The position numbers and the translations under genes are program-made. Of a DNA stretch of 40,958 bases, positions 16,690 to 24,551 are shown piece by piece. The stretch lies in the NCBI GenBank assembly GCA_029858305.1, contig JAOUFI010000014.1, forward strand, positions 1-40,958, written 5' to 3'. How positions within the stretch are numbered: position 1 is the stretch's first letter; every line of letters begins with the position of its first letter. The notes beneath the pieces were generated by a model. It was not told where the DNA came from and searched no databases. It saw only the letters and a program-made list of their open reading frames with translations. The DNA comes from Candidatus Thorarchaeota archaeon (lineage in GTDB: Archaea; Asgardarchaeota; Thorarchaeia; Thorarchaeales; Thorarchaeaceae).

Positions 16690-17829
16690 TCATCCTGGCG
16701 TCATCACAGTATCGTATTGCATAAGCCAATTCTGAAGATTGGATGCAATTTCGGTGCTGTTCAAAAGCGTATTTAATAGGCTTATCTCATCAGGATGTAT
16801 TGCGTATTGAAAAACGCTTGGAAGAGTGAGATCAGAGCGAACTGGAAACATCCACTGGTTCAAAGCAATCTCTTGTTGGACACTAGCATTGAGACAATAA
16901 TCGATGAAGGCTTTGCCTAGCTGTGGATTGGGACCATTTTTGACCAATCCCATTCCCTCTACTTGCATCCAAGCCCAGTGGTCACCATTGTAGTAGAATG
17001 GCGCTATTGCGGTATCTGGAGCAGTTCCTAAGTAGTGAGCTGAATATGCTGGATCAGTGCCGTAGCTTACTAACAGATGTTTTGTAGGGTCAGAAGACCA
17101 AGCTGACCAAGCTTCTGTCCACCCTTCTTCTACATCAACATCATTCTTAACAGTGTTCCACCATGCTGTCCAGTCTTCATGAAGAATTTTATCATATACA
17201 GCGATTTGAGATAGCAGGAATGAAAGACCGGGACTACTTAGATGTGGATCTTCAGTTACTAAGGCTGAAGAAAGTTCTGTACTAGCCAAGTCAGCAAAGG
17301 TTAGATTGGCTAATTGCGGGTGAGTGGTTGTGTTGATTGTATTCATTGAATAAATCAATGTGACCAATCCATAATCAAATGGAGTGAGGTAATGATCAGG
17401 ATCGAGCAAGTTCACAAGTGTTTCATTAATCTGTCCAAGATTAGATGAGGTGTATGGCTCAAGCACATTGCGTGCTGTTTCTTGAAGAATGAGTATATTA
17501 TCTATCCCAATTACTACATCGGCTATTGGATTTGCAGCCTCCGCATTCAATCTTGATACAATGAAGTTTGCATCTCCCTCAAGAATAACAAAATCGATGT
17601 CTATTCCATATTTCTCTTCAAACGAGGCAAAAGCTCGTTCAAGAACAACCTCTGCTCCATCATCCCCCCACTCCATAAAACTGCTGTAAGTGTAGATGAC
17701 AAAGCGTGGTTTCCACCAGGTAACCACTCCATACCAAGCAACGATGATGATTACAATTGTAACAGCTGCTCCGATGAGAATTTGTGGATTTCTTCGAACT
17801 GGATACTCTGCCACGCCAATGATCACCAT
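16690..17829 (-). CDS. thiB: Thiamine-binding protein of ABC importer (ThiB-like), membrane-anchored
   Basis: A 379-aa extracellular binding protein anchored by one N-terminal helix (about 18-40) and without a lipobox. The mature part opens with FVIYTYSSFMEWGDDG and continues with FEEKYGIDIDFVILEGD, ADVVIGIDNILIL, LTPFDYGLVTLIYS, HWAWMQVEGMGLVKNG and NQWMFPVRSD. These are characteristic of the TbpA/ThiB family: the YTYDSF-like opening, the ADVVxGxDN block, PFDYG, and the final nWMyPV segment. The protein would capture thiamine or its phosphates outside the cell and hand them to ThiP. It is first in the operon and its start faces thiR across a 69-base spacer with repeats. No clear Shine-Dalgarno precedes the ATG, so a short-leader or leaderless transcript is possible. 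Confidence 0.82.
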   Translation of the reverse strand: MVIIGVAEYPVRRNPQILIGAAVTIVIIIVAWYGVVTWWKPRFVIYTYSSFMEWGDDGAEVVLERAFASFEEKYGIDIDFVILEGDANFIVSRLNAEAANPIADVVIGIDNILILQETARNVLEPYTSSNLGQINETLVNLLDPDHYLTPFDYGLVTLIYSMNTINTTTHPQLANLTFADLASTELSSALVTEDPHLSSPGLSFLLSQIAVYDKILHEDWTAWWNTVKNDVDVEEGWTEAWSAWSSDPTKHLLVSYGTDPAYSAHYLGTAPDTAIAPFYYNGDHWAWMQVEGMGLVKNGPNPQLGKAFIDYCLNASVQQEIALNQWMFPVRSDLTLPSVFQYAIHPDEISLLNTLLNSTEIASNLQNWLMQYDTVMTPG

Positions 17830-17849
17830 CTAAGGGGTGAAGCAAAACA

Positions 17850-17880
17850 TTCTTATAACAGTTCTTATAATGGTGTTATA
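17850..17880. promoter_or_regulatory. Repeat-rich operator/promoter between thiB and thiR
   Basis: The 69-base spacer contains TTCTTATAA twice at a 12-base period (17850-17858 and 17862-17870), and a perfect inverted pair TATAACA (17854-17860) and TGTTATA (17874-17880) separated by 13 bases. The AT-rich cores also read as TATA boxes on both strands. Regulator and transporter are divergent, so this is the obvious place for ThiR to bind and control both. Binding itself is inferred. Confidence 0.55.
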
Positions 17881-17898
17881 TTTACTCGGGGACCAACC

Positions 17899-18831
17899 AT
17901 GAGACCACCATGTGAGATTGTCCAGAGAGAATTCCTTCCAGCTGTGAGAACTCAACTAGCACAATCACTTCAGAATAAAGGACTCTCCCAAATGGAGATA
18001 TCCTCAAGGCTTGGCGTCACTCAAGCTGCTGTCAGCAAGTATCTGAATCAATCATCGCCTCAAAGCGAATTGAGTGAAGAAATAGGAGAATTAGTTCAAA
18101 GACTGACAGATATGATTCAAAATCCTGAAACGAAGGCTGATGCCATTGTTAAGGAGTTATGTTCTGCGTGCATGTTCTCTAGACTTGGATCAACTTTGTG
18201 TAAGATGCACCAAAACAATGTTAACGCACTAAAAATAGAAAATTGTCAGATTTGTTCTCAACTTCTGGGTGGAAGTGATGATGATCTTTCCGAACGGGCT
18301 TTGGTCATAAGTGATATGCAAGATGCCTTACGAACCATAGTGAACTCTTCCTCCTTTGAGAGAATTGTGCCCCAAGTGCGTGCCAATCTTGTCGCATGCA
18401 CCTCGGATGCAGAAGGCATTGAAGATGTAGCTGGAGTACCTGGTCGGATTACAATAATCAGTGGTCGCGCTATAGCTCCTCTTGGACCTGAATTTGGAGC
18501 ATCACGGCATACTGCAGAGCTATTGCTGAATGCTCGTGACATATGGCCAAATGTCAGAGCATGTCTATGTGTAAGTGGAAGAGATGAGGTTGTTAAGGCA
18601 TCATCCAGGGTCGGATTCAGAGTCACGTCCCTGACAGAATCTGAGAGTGATGCATCCAAAATTTCTAACCGATTAAGAAGCATGAGGAAAAGTGTAGGTA
18701 AAGCTGTTAGATATCCTGCTATTCATGTCCCTGGAGGATTTGGAGTCGAGCCGATTCTATATCTTTTTGGGGCTTCTGCTACAGAACTCTCTCAACAATG
18801 TCTGAAGATTAGCGATTTGATTAATGCTTGA
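17899..18831 (+). CDS. thiR: ThiR thiamine-responsive regulator (HTH plus ThiN domain)
   Basis: A 310-aa protein. Residues about 8-50 hold a Cro-type helix-turn-helix (GLSQMEISSRLGVTQAAVSK). A metal-binding-like segment follows: Cys88-x2-Cys91-x9-Cys101-x2-His104 and then Cys116-x2-Cys119. Residues about 135-310 are a ThiN domain, with VRANLVACTSDA, IEDVAGVPGRITI, FGASRHTAELLL and HVPGGFGVEPILYLFG. ThiN is a thiamine-phosphate synthase fold; in archaeal ThiR it serves as the effector-binding domain that controls thiamine genes. Divergence from thiBPQ supports this role directly. I start at ATG 17899, preceded by a GGGGA; the frame is open further upstream, but that part would cross the promoter. 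No thiamine biosynthesis gene is in the window, so uptake is the visible target. Confidence 0.88.
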   Translation: MRPPCEIVQREFLPAVRTQLAQSLQNKGLSQMEISSRLGVTQAAVSKYLNQSSPQSELSEEIGELVQRLTDMIQNPETKADAIVKELCSACMFSRLGSTLCKMHQNNVNALKIENCQICSQLLGGSDDDLSERALVISDMQDALRTIVNSSSFERIVPQVRANLVACTSDAEGIEDVAGVPGRITIISGRAIAPLGPEFGASRHTAELLLNARDIWPNVRACLCVSGRDEVVKASSRVGFRVTSLTESESDASKISNRLRSMRKSVGKAVRYPAIHVPGGFGVEPILYLFGASATELSQQCLKISDLINA

Positions 18832-18881
18832 TTCAGATAGTGTCTTACATCGTTTTATTTTTGATGCATCATAGAATACAT

Positions 18882-18897
18882 CCTCGACTGCGCGAGG
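18882..18897 (+). promoter_or_regulatory. Small hairpin enclosing the ribosome binding site of the GNAT gene
   Basis: CCTCG-ACTGCG-CGAGG forms a perfect five-base-pair stem with a six-base loop. The GAGG in the 3' arm (18894-18897) is the only Shine-Dalgarno for ATG 18907 (9-base spacing), so folding would hide it. It may be a translation-tuning element or chance. Confidence 0.35.
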
Positions 18898-18906
18898 CGC
18901 TGAGTA

Positions 18907-19770
18907 ATGGTCACGATACGTCAAGGTATGATGAAGGATTGTACAGATTTACTAGAGGTCTATCAGGGAACTCGTTGGTTCTATAGGATGAAAGAAGGTG
19001 GCTACAAGACCGTTGAACAGGTAAAAGAAGAGCATCGGGGTGCTGCCTTCGAACGCTGGGGTTGGCTTGTTGCTGAAGATAAAGAACGAGTTGTTGGAGA
19101 AATTGTCTTTCGATCTGAGAAGACGCCATCGACTGGGAAAGTCGGCATCATCAGGAACCTTGATGTTGATGTAAGAAGCCAAAAATCAACTATCGGAACC
19201 AAGTTAACAAATGCTGCCGAAGCAGTATTACGGAAGAGGAAAGTAGTACGGGTGATTGCAACCACTCCCCCTGCATCCTATAATTATTGGATGAAAGTGA
19301 AATACTTTGCACGAGGGTCCATAATAAATCTAAAACTTTCACCAGACAAATTACAAGAAAAAAGTACAACAGCAGTAAGGACCGTAAAACTTGGGAAACA
19401 GCGCAAATTACCCACTACACTGAAATTCTCACACATTGCCTATCCCGGAGCTCTAGCTGAACTTGCGGGAGATGTTATTGACGAACGACTTGATGGAAAG
19501 CTCTTAGAGTACTATTCTAAGGATCGTCTGATAGGAGTAGGAGTTGTCGCAAAGCAGGATGCCAAAAGTGCCAGGTTTGTCGCAGATGTGACAAAAAGAG
19601 GGCTTGAGTATGTTGATGTCGTCATATCTAGGACAGCAAAGACTGCTGCTAGTTGGAAAGTAAAGACAGTTCAAACAACAATTTCAAAGGACCATCTGGC
19701 TTTGTATATGTCACTCAACAAATGGTCCTCTGAGTTGTCTACAGATATCCCTGTGACGAGATTGTTGTAG
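18907..19770 (+). CDS. GNAT-family N-acetyltransferase with extra C-terminal domain
   Basis: A 287-aa protein. The N-terminal half (about 1-135) follows the GNAT pattern: VTIRQGMMKDCTDLLEVYQG opening, WGWLVAEDKERVVGEIVFRS strands, and RNLDVDVRSQKSTIGTKLTN, which corresponds to the acetyl-CoA loop, although the usual R/Q-x-x-G-x-G/A is degenerate here (SQKSTIG). The second half (about 145-287) is alpha/beta with repeated basic segments and could be a second, degenerate GNAT-like domain; I see no clear motif. GNAT enzymes transfer acetyl groups to amines or protein N-termini. It follows thiR on the same strand by 75 bases and is convergent with the Ig-repeat protein (2-base gap). No substrate can be proposed. 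Confidence 0.65.
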   Translation: MVTIRQGMMKDCTDLLEVYQGTRWFYRMKEGGYKTVEQVKEEHRGAAFERWGWLVAEDKERVVGEIVFRSEKTPSTGKVGIIRNLDVDVRSQKSTIGTKLTNAAEAVLRKRKVVRVIATTPPASYNYWMKVKYFARGSIINLKLSPDKLQEKSTTAVRTVKLGKQRKLPTTLKFSHIAYPGALAELAGDVIDERLDGKLLEYYSKDRLIGVGVVAKQDAKSARFVADVTKRGLEYVDVVISRTAKTAASWKVKTVQTTISKDHLALYMSLNKWSSELSTDIPVTRLL

Positions 19771-19772
19771 TC

Positions 19773-21953
19773 CTACTCCTTGCCTGATTCTTCATGTAAG
19801 AGTGGAAGTGCCCAGTTAGCGAAGACGAATGTTCCACCTATTGCCCAGATACTTGCTAGATTTACATGCCACATCAAGAATGCAATAGTTGTAATTCCTA
19901 GAAACAGAAAAGCTGTTCCTATTACAAGTGCAAATACTACATCCAATATCAACACTGGTTTGAGTGAAGCTCCCTTTGTTTTTCTATATAGTGGGATAGC
20001 AATAGCTAATCCAAGCAATACGGCAAAGCTGACGATTTCCTCAATACGTATCGATGCAAAACCAAAGACACGCTCAATTTCTGCCACATCCCCTTCAGGT
20101 GTAATCATAACAACTCTAACTGTGTGTTCAGTCTTACTGTATAATCCCATATCAATGTAGAAGGTGAAAGCTCCAGATGTTACATCTTCAGTAATATTAT
20201 CATATAGCGGCAAGACTATATCATCAACATACACAGCGACTGTAAGATTATCCCAATCACTTTCAACACTTACTCTAAACGCCGCATTTCCGATTGTCAC
20301 TGCATTTGTTGTAAGAAACCGTAATGTCGGTGCTCCAAGGTTATCAATTACCCAAACCATTGTGAATTTCCACATATAATCAGGGCCAGCATATGCTCGC
20401 AATGTCACATTATGCTCTCCTTCACTAAATTGTGTTGAATCCAGACTAACAGCATTATAGCCAGGAAGTAAAGTTATGTTGTGAAATTCACTAGCTAGCT
20501 GATCATCCACATAAAGTGACAGAGTGACATTATCATAGGGAGTATGGACTCGAATTCCGAATTGAACTTCTCCGGAAACAACGTCATAGTTTGTTAAACC
20601 AGAAATCCATACCCTCACATAATCTAAGAAAATTAGGTTTAGAGTTTTAAGAACAGATGCTCCTTCTCCTGTATATGCGGTGATATTAATCACGTGGTCA
20701 CCGTTCTCATATCTTGAGGTATTGATTGAGTAGTTATATGCGCCAGCCAAAATTACTGTTCTATTGAATTCTTCAGTTATTTCACCATCTACCGTGACAT
20801 TCAGGTACAACTCCGGATGAGTGGAGGTGATGTTCAACCACAAATCAGTTAGACCTGTTACGATGGTATTCGGAGCAGGCGCCAAAATTACAAGAGAAGG
20901 CGCCATATGGTTGTTTATGACGAAGGTCAGATGGTACACTGCACGTGCGTTCTCACCAGTCACATTGTATTCAAAGAGTAGAGTGAAGTTGAGGGTTCCT
21001 TCAGGAAGTACTAAGCTATCAATAGATATGGTCTGCTCTTTGATTCCGATATGAGAGTTGTTGAAATAGGCATACTCTATCACACCATTCACAAATAGTG
21101 TAAAGTTCAGTGGGTCATATTCTGATCCTATAATCAATGTCAGGTTGAAGACTCCTGAAACCATTGTTTGATTGGCAGGACTCAAATGGTCGATAGTGAT
21201 CGGTACTCCATCATTATCAACTAAATACACAAGATGCAGTGCATATGCAAAGTGTGTTGCAAGCAAATCATATTGGAAGTACAATGTGAAATTATCATAT
21301 CCCTCCATGAGGGTGCTTGTATCAACAGCTACACCCAAAACTCCTGTACCTATCAGTGCTGGATTGTAAGATGAGAGGGGTTTACCCTCAACAAAAACAG
21401 TGAGATTGAGTTCGCTATAGTCAGATGTGACATTGATGTTGATATTAATGATCCCACTGATTTTTGTTCCATTTGCTGGTGAGATTAATGAAACATCAAA
21501 ATTCGGACCAGTATTATCAACGAAATAGAGGAGGTAGACTGACTCTTTCTCAGCAAGATACTCAAAGAGTATTGTGAAGTTTAACATTCCCTCAGCTAGA
21601 GTTGCCGAATTTACAGTAATAGTCTGGGTCCAACTAGGGCCTGCAGGAACATTTGTCTTATTATATGAAGGATATATTGCACCATCAACAAATAGAGTGA
21701 TGTTCACTGTAGCAAAATCTGAGGTCATATCTAAAATGATATTGAAAGTTCCTGATACTGGACTACCATTTACAGGACTCGAAAGAGACGCTGTGATATT
21801 TGGGGAATCAAAACCAGCTGTCCTCAGAATGTTGAGCGGAGCGCTCATTTTTTGCGTGTCTTGTGCATATGGCGATATTGTCTGGACTTGGGTACTGCCC
21901 ACAATCATGAATGCGACAAATATGAGCGCCAATAATCTACTTGTTCTTTTCAT
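19773..21953 (-). CDS. Secreted/membrane-anchored protein with six Ig-like repeats
   Basis: A 726-aa surface protein. It has a signal peptide (KRTSRLLALIFVAFMIVGST) and then six tandem beta-sandwich repeats of roughly 90-100 residues. The first three each open with SPxNxxxxSG, while the later ones drift to APAPNTIVTG, TNYDVVSGEV and TNAVTIGNA. Within each repeat come a V/L-T-x-x-x-D/E pattern, LFVDG-type strands, and a closing L-x-EGxxNFTLxFEY segment. N-x-S/T sequons are very frequent, so heavy N-glycosylation is likely. Residues about 640-720 hold three hydrophobic helices that anchor it in the membrane. AGGAAGG lies 7 bases before the ATG. Such proteins serve as cell-surface or S-layer-associated adhesins; the ligand is unknown. 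It is divergent from the glycyl radical operon. Confidence 0.75.
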   Translation of the reverse strand: MKRTSRLLALIFVAFMIVGSTQVQTISPYAQDTQKMSAPLNILRTAGFDSPNITASLSSPVNGSPVSGTFNIILDMTSDFATVNITLFVDGAIYPSYNKTNVPAGPSWTQTITVNSATLAEGMLNFTILFEYLAEKESVYLLYFVDNTGPNFDVSLISPANGTKISGIINININVTSDYSELNLTVFVEGKPLSSYNPALIGTGVLGVAVDTSTLMEGYDNFTLYFQYDLLATHFAYALHLVYLVDNDGVPITIDHLSPANQTMVSGVFNLTLIIGSEYDPLNFTLFVNGVIEYAYFNNSHIGIKEQTISIDSLVLPEGTLNFTLLFEYNVTGENARAVYHLTFVINNHMAPSLVILAPAPNTIVTGLTDLWLNITSTHPELYLNVTVDGEITEEFNRTVILAGAYNYSINTSRYENGDHVINITAYTGEGASVLKTLNLIFLDYVRVWISGLTNYDVVSGEVQFGIRVHTPYDNVTLSLYVDDQLASEFHNITLLPGYNAVSLDSTQFSEGEHNVTLRAYAGPDYMWKFTMVWVIDNLGAPTLRFLTTNAVTIGNAAFRVSVESDWDNLTVAVYVDDIVLPLYDNITEDVTSGAFTFYIDMGLYSKTEHTVRVVMITPEGDVAEIERVFGFASIRIEEIVSFAVLLGLAIAIPLYRKTKGASLKPVLILDVVFALVIGTAFLFLGITTIAFLMWHVNLASIWAIGGTFVFANWALPLLHEESGKE

Positions 21954-22072
21954 TCTGGTGCCTTCCTAAAATCCAATAATCTCTTATCGGGCGGATGGAG
22001 GCAGAGAAATTGCACTGCTTTTAAGCGTAGCGCAAGTTGTAGTGTCGTACAAGAGACACTCCATTGATTTTT

Positions 22073-22095
22073 TTACATATTATAGGAATATGTAA
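22073..22095 (+). promoter_or_regulatory. Perfect 9-bp-arm palindrome upstream of glycyl radical enzyme gene
   Basis: TTACATATT-ATAGG-AATATGTAA is a perfect 23-base interrupted palindrome ending 14 bases before ATG 22110. Two nine-base arms and a five-base spacer place half-site centres about one helical turn or slightly more apart, typical of a dimeric repressor site. The AT-rich arm may overlap the TATA box. The palindrome is seen directly; the operator role is inferred. Confidence 0.5.
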
Positions 22096-22109
22096 TTTTT
22101 TAAGACAGA

Positions 22110-24551
22110 ATGCTCATGCCAAGGGTACTTCTCCATGGTGGTGTCTACACCTTGACCCTTGATGAGAACAGTATCCCCTTCATAAAAATCTGGGCACCTT
22201 CTGACAATCTATCTGAACGTGTTCAAAAGCTTAGGACGCACTTCTATTCATTTGCTAGTCGAAAAGAAACCAATGAACCATACTCATTTACAACTGGAGT
22301 CGACTGGGATGAAGTCTACTCCGTCCATGATTGGGCGAATGAACCAGCAATCTATCCTTTCTTTCCCTCAATTAATCAGACCTTGAAATCCATGGTAGTA
22401 AATGTAGATTTACCCGAAGATTATTGGAATCATACTCTGGCAAAAAGGAAAGCCATATTCTTTCATGAAGTCATGACCAAGTATATGCCAGTTATCATAA
22501 TTGATGGAGAGCTGATAGTTGGTTTCAATTTTAATACAGCCCTTTCCAGATCTTTGAACAAATCAGAGACCTCAGCACGGAATAAAGCGATGAAAAAGTA
22601 CTTCAAAGAAGCAACTCGTCTAAACGAAGTTGGCGTGGGTACTGCTTCTGCTGTACCCGGTCATCTTATCCCCAACTATGCAAAGGTCATGAGAATAGGG
22701 CTTCGAGGGATTGCTGAGGAATACGAGGCACTGCTGGAACGTGATTTATCAGCAGAACACCGTGAGTTTGTTGAAGCATTGATTTTGAGTTGTCTTACTG
22801 GAAGAGATGTTGGTCATCGCTATGCGAAGAAAGCGCGAGATCTAGCTTTGAGTGAAACGAATATTCAAAGAAAAGATGAGTTAATGAAGATCTCTGAAAT
22901 GTGCGAAAGAGTTCCTTGGGAGGCACCCACAACATTCTGGGAGGCTTTGCAGTCACTCTGGATAACTCATATGCTTGTGATGGCTGCCGAGTCGTACCCC
23001 GGAGCGGGTCTGTCTCACGGTCGTTGGGATCAATACATGTATCCCTTCTACAAGAAGGATCTTGAATCAGGCGAGATTACCCGTGAGCAAGCAAAAGAAA
23101 TCATGCAGTGTTATTGGATAAAGCACAACTACGTGTATGATTTCCAAGGACGCTTGGGTATTAATCAAGGGATAAATTCAAGCTTTGGTCAGTTGATGAC
23201 CTTAAGCGGTTGCGGACCGAATGGAGAAGACCTGACAAATGACCTAACCTGGTTGGCTCTTGAGGTGATTGATGAAATGAATCTCTTCGAACCAAAGCCA
23301 AATGTTAGACTGCATCGAAACACTCCACAAGATTTTCTTATGCGTGTTGCAGAGATGATATCGAAAGCACAAGGTTCCCCGTTCTTGATGAATTTTGATG
23401 AACACAGCATTGAGGGAATGGTCTGGCAAGGTGTTCCTCGTGAAGATGCGTGGGACTATGGTATTGTCGGATGTCTAGAAAACACGATGCAAGGTAACGA
23501 TCGATCTGATACTGTCGATGTCAACTTCAACCTGGCTAAAGCTGTTGAACTCGCACTAAACAACGGAAAAGACATGGCGACGGGAAAACAAATCGGCATC
23601 AAAACAGGAGACCCTCGTCGTTTTGAATCATATGACCAGTTTTTGGACGCAGTTAAGAAACAAATTGTTGAGCTAATCCGGTTGCTGACAGAATGTGGCA
23701 ACATGGCTGACACAGTGCGAGCGAAGTACCAGCCTACCCCATACCTCAGTGCTCTCATGGATGGATGTGCAGAACGAGGAAAGGATGTCAATGAAGGTGG
23801 TACTGATTGGAACTTTAATACACTTGAAGGCATGGGAATCGCTACTCTAACAGACTCTGTAGCTGCTGTCAAGAAAATGGTCTACGACGAGAAACGAGTA
23901 AGTATGTCAGAACTTCTAAAGGCAATTGAAGATAATTATGATGGGCATGAAGAGCTTCGACAACTTCTCCGTTCAAAGGCTCCTAAATTTGGCAACGATG
24001 ATGATGCTGTTGATAATATCGCCAAAGAACTTTCAATGTTCTGGGCGATGGAGGCTTTTAAACGCAATAATTCCTATACAGGTCGCAGATACCGAGCTGG
24101 GTACCTGTCATGGAACTATTTTATTCCCCTTGCACCACTCACCGCCGCTACACCTGATGGGAGAAGAAGAGGAGAGTTCTTGTCTGGTGGGGTTGGAGCT
24201 GTCCAGGGAATGGATGCAAAAGGTCCGACGGCTTCCATAAGGTCTGTTGGAAAACTTGGTCTTGAAACCGTTCCTAATGGGGCTAGTCACACTATCACTC
24301 TCAGTCCGTCAATGGTGAAGACTCCTGAACATGTCGAGAAGCTTGCTGCATTGCTAAGAGCATACAACGAAGTGGGAGGAACTGCCCTACAGATTAATAT
24401 CATTGACAGCCATACTCTACGCGACGCTCAAAAGAATCCTGATGCATACTCAAACCTAATGGTACGAGTGACTGGATATAATGCCTTTTTCACGCAGATA
24501 GGCAGAGAGTTACAGGAAGAAATCATAACACGTACGGAGCATATCCTCTGA
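22110..24551 (+). CDS. Glycyl radical enzyme (PFL-like family, dehydratase/lyase type)
   Basis: An 813-aa enzyme with both hallmarks of the family: the active-site loop YGIVGCLE, with Cys455 (thiyl radical) and Glu457 (general base), and the C-terminal RVTGYNAFF motif with Gly789, the residue converted to the glycyl radical. A GCxE pair separates dehydratases and C-N/C-O lyases (glycerol/diol dehydratase, choline lyase, hydroxyproline and hydroxyphenylacetate enzymes) from true pyruvate formate-lyase, which has two adjacent Cys. The usual GCVEP is GCLEN here, so the subclass is unclear. Acting anaerobically in the cytosol, it needs the activase encoded next, with a one-base TGATG overlap. About 30 N-terminal residues precede the recognisable family start (SERVQKL). 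Substrate unknown. A palindrome sits just upstream. Confidence 0.9.
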   Translation: MLMPRVLLHGGVYTLTLDENSIPFIKIWAPSDNLSERVQKLRTHFYSFASRKETNEPYSFTTGVDWDEVYSVHDWANEPAIYPFFPSINQTLKSMVVNVDLPEDYWNHTLAKRKAIFFHEVMTKYMPVIIIDGELIVGFNFNTALSRSLNKSETSARNKAMKKYFKEATRLNEVGVGTASAVPGHLIPNYAKVMRIGLRGIAEEYEALLERDLSAEHREFVEALILSCLTGRDVGHRYAKKARDLALSETNIQRKDELMKISEMCERVPWEAPTTFWEALQSLWITHMLVMAAESYPGAGLSHGRWDQYMYPFYKKDLESGEITREQAKEIMQCYWIKHNYVYDFQGRLGINQGINSSFGQLMTLSGCGPNGEDLTNDLTWLALEVIDEMNLFEPKPNVRLHRNTPQDFLMRVAEMISKAQGSPFLMNFDEHSIEGMVWQGVPREDAWDYGIVGCLENTMQGNDRSDTVDVNFNLAKAVELALNNGKDMATGKQIGIKTGDPRRFESYDQFLDAVKKQIVELIRLLTECGNMADTVRAKYQPTPYLSALMDGCAERGKDVNEGGTDWNFNTLEGMGIATLTDSVAAVKKMVYDEKRVSMSELLKAIEDNYDGHEELRQLLRSKAPKFGNDDDAVDNIAKELSMFWAMEAFKRNNSYTGRRYRAGYLSWNYFIPLAPLTAATPDGRRRGEFLSGGVGAVQGMDAKGPTASIRSVGKLGLETVPNGASHTITLSPSMVKTPEHVEKLAALLRAYNEVGGTALQINIIDSHTLRDAQKNPDAYSNLMVRVTGYNAFFTQIGRELQEEIITRTEHIL

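Noticed and set aside
13976-17829. Assignment of the ABC operon as iron(III) or aminoethylphosphonate importer
   Set aside because: The ATPase and permease alone would allow it, but the ThiB-type binding protein and divergent thiR make thiamine the better call.
22110-24551. Assignment of the glycyl radical enzyme as pyruvate formate-lyase
   Set aside because: True pyruvate formate-lyase has two adjacent active-site cysteines; here the loop is GCLE with a Glu, which fits dehydratase/lyase types.
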